A stretch of 64,000 nt of DNA, taken from UBA1765 sp045615885 (GTDB taxonomy: Bacteria; Fibrobacterota; Fibrobacteria; Fibrobacterales; Fibrobacteraceae). Under the pieces are notes generated by a model, which did no database searches, was not told the DNA's origin, and saw nothing but the letters and a program-made list of their open reading frames with translations. Position numbers and translations under genes: made by a program. Location of the stretch: contig JAZLFR010000055.1 of NCBI GenBank assembly GCA_045615885.1, forward strand, positions 1-64,000, read 5' to 3'. The number at the start of each line of letters is the position of its first letter. Positions within the stretch are counted from its first letter, which is position 1. This document shows positions 59,373-64,000 of this stretch, piece by piece.

Positions 59373-60823
59373 AGATCTTCGTCCCAAAAAAGTTTACTCA
59401 TTTCTCTAAATGATTCAATAAATGTTCCGTCATCTTCAGGGCAATCGTCATCACAGTAGATATTTGCAGATGAAAAAAAGGCCTTTACATAGCCAGCAGG
59501 GGTATTTAACTTAAAATGGAAAGATGGTGAAGCATTTGGTAAACTTTGTACAGGAATAAAATCAGATTTACTCCAATCTTGTAATGCATGATATAAATGA
59601 TTTGATTCCGGAATGCAGGGAATATTATTTGTTTCTTTACATTCAAACCCAAAATAAGCCCCCTTAATTTCAAAGTTGGGAACTGAACGCTTCAAAACAT
59701 ACTTAAAAAACACCTCTAGCAATTCAACACACAACACTCCATAACTAGGTTTGATGCTCAAGCCGTTTTTTTCAACTGTTAAAAGATGGATGATTCTTGT
59801 TTTTTCAACAAGCTCTTCTTTAATTCTAATCGGAAAATCAATCATAACCATATTGAAAAAATTTTCAACATAGTCTAATGGCACAATGCTTTTTGTCACA
59901 TCAAATTCATTTTCAAAACCATTCAAAATGGGCGTCATTGGCAAATCAAATTTTCCTTTTGGAACAGGAATCACCATTTGAACAAATTTTTGCAGATAAT
60001 AATTAGAAAATTCATCCGCTTTTCGACGACATTCTTCATCTACAATTGTTCCACCCACATCACCTCCAATATTACCAGATTTGTCTCTTTGAATAGAAAA
60101 ACTAATATACGGTTTCCATTTATCAGAGCCTTGTCTATTAAATACTTTTAAAATGGAGCTTGCCAATTCATCTTTATTAATTGCCATCAACTGAATGAAT
60201 ATATATGAATCCGAATCTGTACAATAACATATATGATGCAATCGTTCGAGAACTTTTATCGCATATTCTGGCAAGCATCTATCTAGTTCATCAACAACCA
60301 AAACAACCCCTTTCCAGTCTATTTTCAATAGCGAGAGTTGGTCTTGAACTATTTTTATACATTCCTTCAGCGGTAAATTAGGATCAAAAGTCTTTGAAAA
60401 AATTGGTTCTTTGTCAGCCGCAATCGCTTCTGCACCAGCCCTGCTCAATTCTACAAAATCCAGCCCCGTAGCATGGTTAACCAACATCCCCGCAGCCGAT
60501 CTAAGAAATTTAATCGCTATTTCTTTTCGTCTACGAGATTGTTCGGAAAAACTTGGCGGATTAACTGTATTCAATTTATCAACTATACCCGATAATATGG
60601 CAACAAGGGGTTCTTCGTAATAATCATTTTCCCAACAATTATAGTGAATTACAAGATATTTTGAATTAAGAGAATTTTCCAGTTGTTTTAAAATAAAAGA
60701 CTTTCCGCAACCCCATTTGCCATCAATCGCAAAAGAGAAACCCAAGTGAGCATCAATTTTTTTTGAAATAATGTTATCCAATAAATCAACAAATGGTTGT
60801 CTATCTAACAAATCCGGCTTCAT
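59369..60823 (-). CDS. KAP family P-loop NTPase
   Basis: 484 aa. Walker A GKWGCGKS (35-42), 'VIHYNCWENDYYEEPLVAIL' after it, and Walker B 'VVLVVDELDRCLPEYAIKVLERLHHI' (about 173-198) are diagnostic for KAP NTPases, STAND-like ATPases common in phage defence. Unlike many KAP proteins, no transmembrane insert is obvious; 'FLRSAAGMLVNHATGLDFVEL' is only weakly hydrophobic. The C-terminal half is unassigned. Start ATG 60823 lies 12 bases after the GHKL gene; the 3' end overlaps the HEPN gene by 4 bases. AT-rich. Confidence 0.88.
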   Translation of the reverse strand: MKPDLLDRQPFVDLLDNIISKKIDAHLGFSFAIDGKWGCGKSFILKQLENSLNSKYLVIHYNCWENDYYEEPLVAILSGIVDKLNTVNPPSFSEQSRRRKEIAIKFLRSAAGMLVNHATGLDFVELSRAGAEAIAADKEPIFSKTFDPNLPLKECIKIVQDQLSLLKIDWKGVVLVVDELDRCLPEYAIKVLERLHHICYCTDSDSYIFIQLMAINKDELASSILKVFNRQGSDKWKPYISFSIQRDKSGNIGGDVGGTIVDEECRRKADEFSNYYLQKFVQMVIPVPKGKFDLPMTPILNGFENEFDVTKSIVPLDYVENFFNMVMIDFPIRIKEELVEKTRIIHLLTVEKNGLSIKPSYGVLCVELLEVFFKYVLKRSVPNFEIKGAYFGFECKETNNIPCIPESNHLYHALQDWSKSDFIPVQSLPNASPSFHFKLNTPAGYVKAFFSSANIYCDDDCPEDDGTFIESFREMSKLFWDEDL

Positions 60824-60835
60824 CTTTATACCTCA

Positions 60836-61816
60836 TTATATTGTTCTTGTACTTGTTGACGCAGTACCATTAATGCCAAGTCTCCTTGACAAGCTCTCGC
60901 CTTCATTAATAATCTGCATAATCCACTCTTGGTGTCTTAACAATGTTCGATATTTAAAATTTATACCAACAAACGTCCCAGGATAAAAACCGTCGAACAA
61001 ATGATTTCCTTTGGAATCAATTTTCAAAAATTTTTCTCCACTCCCAATCAACATATATCCAAATTTTTGGGCAATACGAGACAACACATACAAACCAAAA
61101 CCACTATTATCATACATAGAGCCAGTTTTTACATCACCACTCGTAATGCCAGGAAGAATAGCATTCTGCAAAGCCCATTCATCACTAGTACATTCATCAT
61201 AGCATTGAGCTAGAGAATTTCTTACTCCAGCACCAGAATCGGCAATACAAATTTCAATTTCATCTCTTAAAGGATATATCTGTCCAAATATGGAACAATA
61301 AAGGCAATTTGTATGCTCAAAAACATTGCGTATAATTTCTCGAAAGCAGTACGAAATAACAGGCTCCACTTTTCCAAACATCCAATCTGAGTAATTATCA
61401 GAATATTCTTCTATCGCATCTTGAATTCTTATAACATTTCCATTTAATTTTTCATCATAAACTCGAGACTGCAAAACATTCCATTCAACCACACTAAAAG
61501 GTATGTACGATTTTCCCTTATTCAAGTCCTTCACACCAAAAGGATTTTCATCAAAATATTTAAAAAAGCCTACGGAATCTAAATATCCCACAGCTCTTGA
61601 GAAAAAACTCGCACCAATAAATTTGATTGTTCGTCCCTTTTGCTCCTGATTATATTTCAAATATTGAGCCAAAGCTAGAGCTCCAATAGGATAAACAAAC
61701 GACAAATAAGAAAAATTAATTACAATCTCAGAATCAAGACCATCAGCATCATTAATCTGCCTTATTACATAAGAGATAGTCCCTTCATGCAGATTTGACG
61801 GGAGAATAATATTCAT
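60836..61816 (-). CDS. STAS-like/GHKL-type ATPase fusion
   Basis: 326 aa. The first 100 residues (EIVINFSYLSFVYPIGALALAQYL, IKFIGASFFSRAVGYLDSVGFFKYF) resemble a STAS anti-anti-sigma fold. The GHKL (HATPase_c) part shows the N box 'CFREIIRNVFEHT' (about 157-169), the G1 box 'IADSGAGV' (about 191-198) and the G2 box 'NSGFGLYVLSRIAQKFG'. There is no His-kinase phosphoacceptor domain. Such proteins act as nucleotide-dependent switches. It starts 2 bases after the AbiC-like stop. Role in the module: likely sensor or regulator (inference). Confidence 0.8.
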   Translation of the reverse strand: MNIILPSNLHEGTISYVIRQINDADGLDSEIVINFSYLSFVYPIGALALAQYLKYNQEQKGRTIKFIGASFFSRAVGYLDSVGFFKYFDENPFGVKDLNKGKSYIPFSVVEWNVLQSRVYDEKLNGNVIRIQDAIEEYSDNYSDWMFGKVEPVISYCFREIIRNVFEHTNCLYCSIFGQIYPLRDEIEICIADSGAGVRNSLAQCYDECTSDEWALQNAILPGITSGDVKTGSMYDNSGFGLYVLSRIAQKFGYMLIGSGEKFLKIDSKGNHLFDGFYPGTFVGINFKYRTLLRHQEWIMQIINEGESLSRRLGINGTASTSTRTI

Positions 61817-61818
61817 TT

Positions 61819-63177
61819 TTAGTTTCCATACTTGAATTTATGGTCTTCAGCATCATACCAATCTTCAAATTCAAACAGAAGATCATTCGTTTTCTCGGGA
61901 TATTCTTTTTCCGCATATTTTGAATCAAAAATAGGATGGTCTTTAAAATCATCTGCCGAAGTTGCTTGACAACTAAAATACTGGATAAAATTAATTATAG
62001 CAGTATCAGAATTACCATCCATACTTTGGAAAGGAATTACATCGTATGGAGTCATATTATGAATCATCCGGAATCTAGTAAAAAAATGATTTCCTTCATC
62101 GCCAAATTCTTCCCATTGTTTTCCATGACCAGAGAACCAATTATAAAAGAGCATAATTTGTTCTTTGTTTGATAATTGAGCACGCAAAATTCTCAGTAAA
62201 TCACGTTTCTCTCGGTATGGAAGAATATCTTCACTCTCTTTGGCAATCGTTTTTACCATCAAAAATAGATGACGATAATAATGATTTAATTTTTCAAAGT
62301 GACCACATAATAAAGATTGAATGGTAAAAAATGATTTCCGTTGAAACACATCCAATAGCACGCTTTGAATTTTTTCGCTTTTCGCAGCCAATTTATAACG
62401 AACAAGAACATCACTAATGGCCTTTGAATATTCAGCGTAGGAATGTTTTTCTCGCACACTTTTTCTAGCCGTATAAATCAAATCATTCAACACACCTTCA
62501 CAATACCCTTTGTAAAAAATATCATAAGCAATTTTAACTTTTTGACATGGATCTTTTTCAGGATGAATGATATCAACTAAATTAAATGCAATGTTAAATT
62601 CATTTAAATAATAATTGAAAATATATCGTCCGCTATCTGTAACAAATTCATACTCATCTTCTGATTGTCGTTTCTCTTGTGCTGCTTGTCTTTCAGCTAT
62701 AGAAGGTACGTATGTTCCGCTAAATTTCTTTTGGGGATTCCTGTTTGCATCTTCTTTTTTTTCATAAAGAACCTTTGTTGTCCATTTTAGTTCTTTAACA
62801 TTATCTTGATGTATTTTCAACATTTCGTAAAATTGATTTATTAGCTGTTGCTTTTTATTTAACTTAAAAGATTCATCCCTCTCCGTTCGATTTTCCTTCA
62901 GCATTTCTGTATTTGCTTGATACTGTGTCCAAAATGCGGCAAATGTTATAATTGCGGCTGCGATTGCTATTATTGGATTCATAATCCCAAAGGTATCGCC
63001 AATCACCCCGGTTTTATCGTTGAAAACAATATTTTCAAAAAAATGAGGCCTAGTAAAAATCAATGGCGAAATTAGCGAAATGACAATAATAATCAACGAT
63101 AATATTATAAGGAATTTTGGTGTACACACCCAATCAAGGGCTTTTTCAAATTTTCCTTTTTCTTTTTTATTTTCCAT
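61819..63177 (-). CDS. Putative phage abortive infection protein (AbiC-like membrane protein)
   Basis: 452 aa. Two membrane helices near the N-terminus (FLIILSLIIIVISLISPLIF, about 22-42; GIMNPIIAIAAAIITFAAFW, about 64-84) are followed by a coiled coil (YQANTEMLKENRTERDESFKLNKKQQLINQFYEML) and a helical cytoplasmic domain with 'GHFEKLNHYYRHLFLMVKTI'. This layout matches the putative AbiC family. Abi proteins stop phage spread by killing or arresting the infected cell. It starts 2 bases after the hsdS stop, so it is co-translated with the restriction genes. AT-rich compared with hsdR. Confidence 0.75.
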   Translation of the reverse strand: MENKKEKGKFEKALDWVCTPKFLIILSLIIIVISLISPLIFTRPHFFENIVFNDKTGVIGDTFGIMNPIIAIAAAIITFAAFWTQYQANTEMLKENRTERDESFKLNKKQQLINQFYEMLKIHQDNVKELKWTTKVLYEKKEDANRNPQKKFSGTYVPSIAERQAAQEKRQSEDEYEFVTDSGRYIFNYYLNEFNIAFNLVDIIHPEKDPCQKVKIAYDIFYKGYCEGVLNDLIYTARKSVREKHSYAEYSKAISDVLVRYKLAAKSEKIQSVLLDVFQRKSFFTIQSLLCGHFEKLNHYYRHLFLMVKTIAKESEDILPYREKRDLLRILRAQLSNKEQIMLFYNWFSGHGKQWEEFGDEGNHFFTRFRMIHNMTPYDVIPFQSMDGNSDTAIINFIQYFSCQATSADDFKDHPIFDSKYAEKEYPEKTNDLLFEFEDWYDAEDHKFKYGN

Positions 63178-63179
63178 AA

Positions 63180-64000
63180 TTACACTCCCATTTTGGAGAG
63201 GAGAAGGGTTTGCATTTGGGTTAATATTTTTATTTCTTTAAAGCAACACACAAATTTTTGCATTATTACAGAGAAAGGCTGCTTTACAGAATCATCTTCA
63301 ATAATCAAAATCGGTTGCACAGAAATAACATCTTGACTGAGATTTTCTTGTGCTCCACCTGTTGCGAGGCGTTTAATTTCTTCTTGGTTTGCAAGAAAAT
63401 GGAAATACAAAAATGCCGCATCAGATTCATTTTTACAAATCATATTGCAACAGGCTTGATTCGTTGTGGACTCACACAACAAATAACCCACTTGAGCTGC
63501 AGTAGCTCCATACATAGCCATAACAACTGTTCCGGCAGGAATCAACTTTGCAGAACTATTTCTTAAGCCTGCTTCACTTATGTATTCTTCCGTTTCAAAA
63601 ATGACATTATTCTGAACTTCACCAGTTTTTAACCATGGATAATCCTTAGAATTCCAATAATCATTATTGGTTCGACTAGGAGTTCCTCCAGATGTCATTT
63701 TTGTACAAAACTCACCAACTGTTCCCATTCTCCAGCCTTCGGGGAGGTTGTTGGGGTCGATGTTGTCGATGAAGGTGTGGCGGTAGAGGGTTTGGGCGGT
63801 TTGTTCGAGGGTGGCGATGAGTTTCTTGTTGGTTTCTATACGGTTTTGGAGGATGTTGTATTCGGCTACGATTTCGCGCTGTTTTTCTATTGAGGGGATG
63901 GGGATTTGCATATCAAATAAAGCTTCCCTATCCATGCCTCCACGAACATCTCCATCGGTATAAAACCAAGCATTGCGATCAAATTCCGACCTAGAGAACC
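63180..64000 (-). CDS. hsdS: Type I restriction enzyme, HsdS specificity subunit (N-terminal part outside window)
   Basis: The frame is open to the right edge and reads SRSEFDRNAWFYTDGDVRGG before MDREALFDMQIPIPS, so the visible part is the end of target-recognition domain 1, the central conserved helix (SIEKQREIVAEYNILQNRIETNKKLIATL), and the whole of target-recognition domain 2 (LPEGWRMGTVGEFCTKMTSGGTP, WLKTGEV, PAGTVVMAMYGATAAQVGYL). HsdS determines the bipartite DNA target of the HsdM2S methylase and of HsdR. The conserved linker is GC-rich while the recognition domain is AT-rich, a sign of domain exchange. Confidence 0.92.
   Translation of the reverse strand, partial: FSRSEFDRNAWFYTDGDVRGGMDREALFDMQIPIPSIEKQREIVAEYNILQNRIETNKKLIATLEQTAQTLYRHTFIDNIDPNNLPEGWRMGTVGEFCTKMTSGGTPSRTNNDYWNSKDYPWLKTGEVQNNVIFETEEYISEAGLRNSSAKLIPAGTVVMAMYGATAAQVGYLLCESTTNQACCNMICKNESDAAFLYFHFLANQEEIKRLATGGAQENLSQDVISVQPILIIEDDSVKQPFSVIMQKFVCCFKEIKILTQMQTLLLSKMGV

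Overview
The window looks like a chromosomal segment of a Fibrobacter-type bacterium (Fibrobacterota). The reasons are moderate GC content, Ser-rich linkers in large Cys-rich surface proteins, a secreted beta-helix polysaccharide lyase ending in a 'GIYLIRQGN..KVQVK' tail, and many small dispersed palindromes. The assignment is an inference from style; there is no rRNA or tRNA gene here to settle it.

Region 1 (1-35.9 kb) is a surface-appendage locus. Three copies of a two-gene module are present: a prepilin with a PilW/GspJ-type N-terminus (GFTLMELMVYCGLIG), followed 1-2 bases after its stop codon by a giant (about 2,900-3,180 aa) protein with a PilX/GspK-type N-terminus (G-V-[AS]-L-I-T-V-L-L-F, no Glu at +5). 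Modules 1 and 2 lie on the minus strand and module 3 on the plus strand. Rpn-family PD-(D/E)XK nuclease genes sit at the left edge, between modules 2 and 3, and at the right edge, where a duplicated gene tail also remains. The outer two Rpn genes are similar and in inverted orientation. The prepilin genes share blocks of perfect nucleotide identity (93 and 123 bp) inside diverged sequence, a gene-conversion pattern. My reading is a family of alternative pilus-tip adhesins.

Region 2 (36-42 kb) is mostly ordinary: a DUF5662 protein, prolyl-tRNA synthetase, a stand-alone M41-like HEAGH peptidase, the secreted lyase, and a NYN/OST-HTH protein.

Region 3 (42-46 kb) is a cluster of small accessory genes: a toxin-first toxin-antitoxin pair, a truncated DUF1016/YhcG gene, DinD and several unknowns. 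It is peppered with palindromic repeats that also occur inside both dinD-like coding sequences.

Region 4 (46-64 kb, all minus strand) is a defence island. In transcription order it holds: hsdS (cut by the right edge), a putative AbiC-like membrane protein, a STAS/GHKL ATPase, a KAP P-loop NTPase, a HEPN-motif protein, RhuM, a small protein with an A9 tract, a DinD-like protein, hsdR, an EVE-McrB, McrC, and an SF1 helicase-nuclease. The four genes AbiC-like/GHKL/KAP/HEPN are separated by 2 bp, 12 bp and a 4-bp ATGA overlap, and follow hsdS by 2 bp. They look like one co-translated unit embedded in a type I restriction operon, and are the best candidate for an undescribed defence system here.
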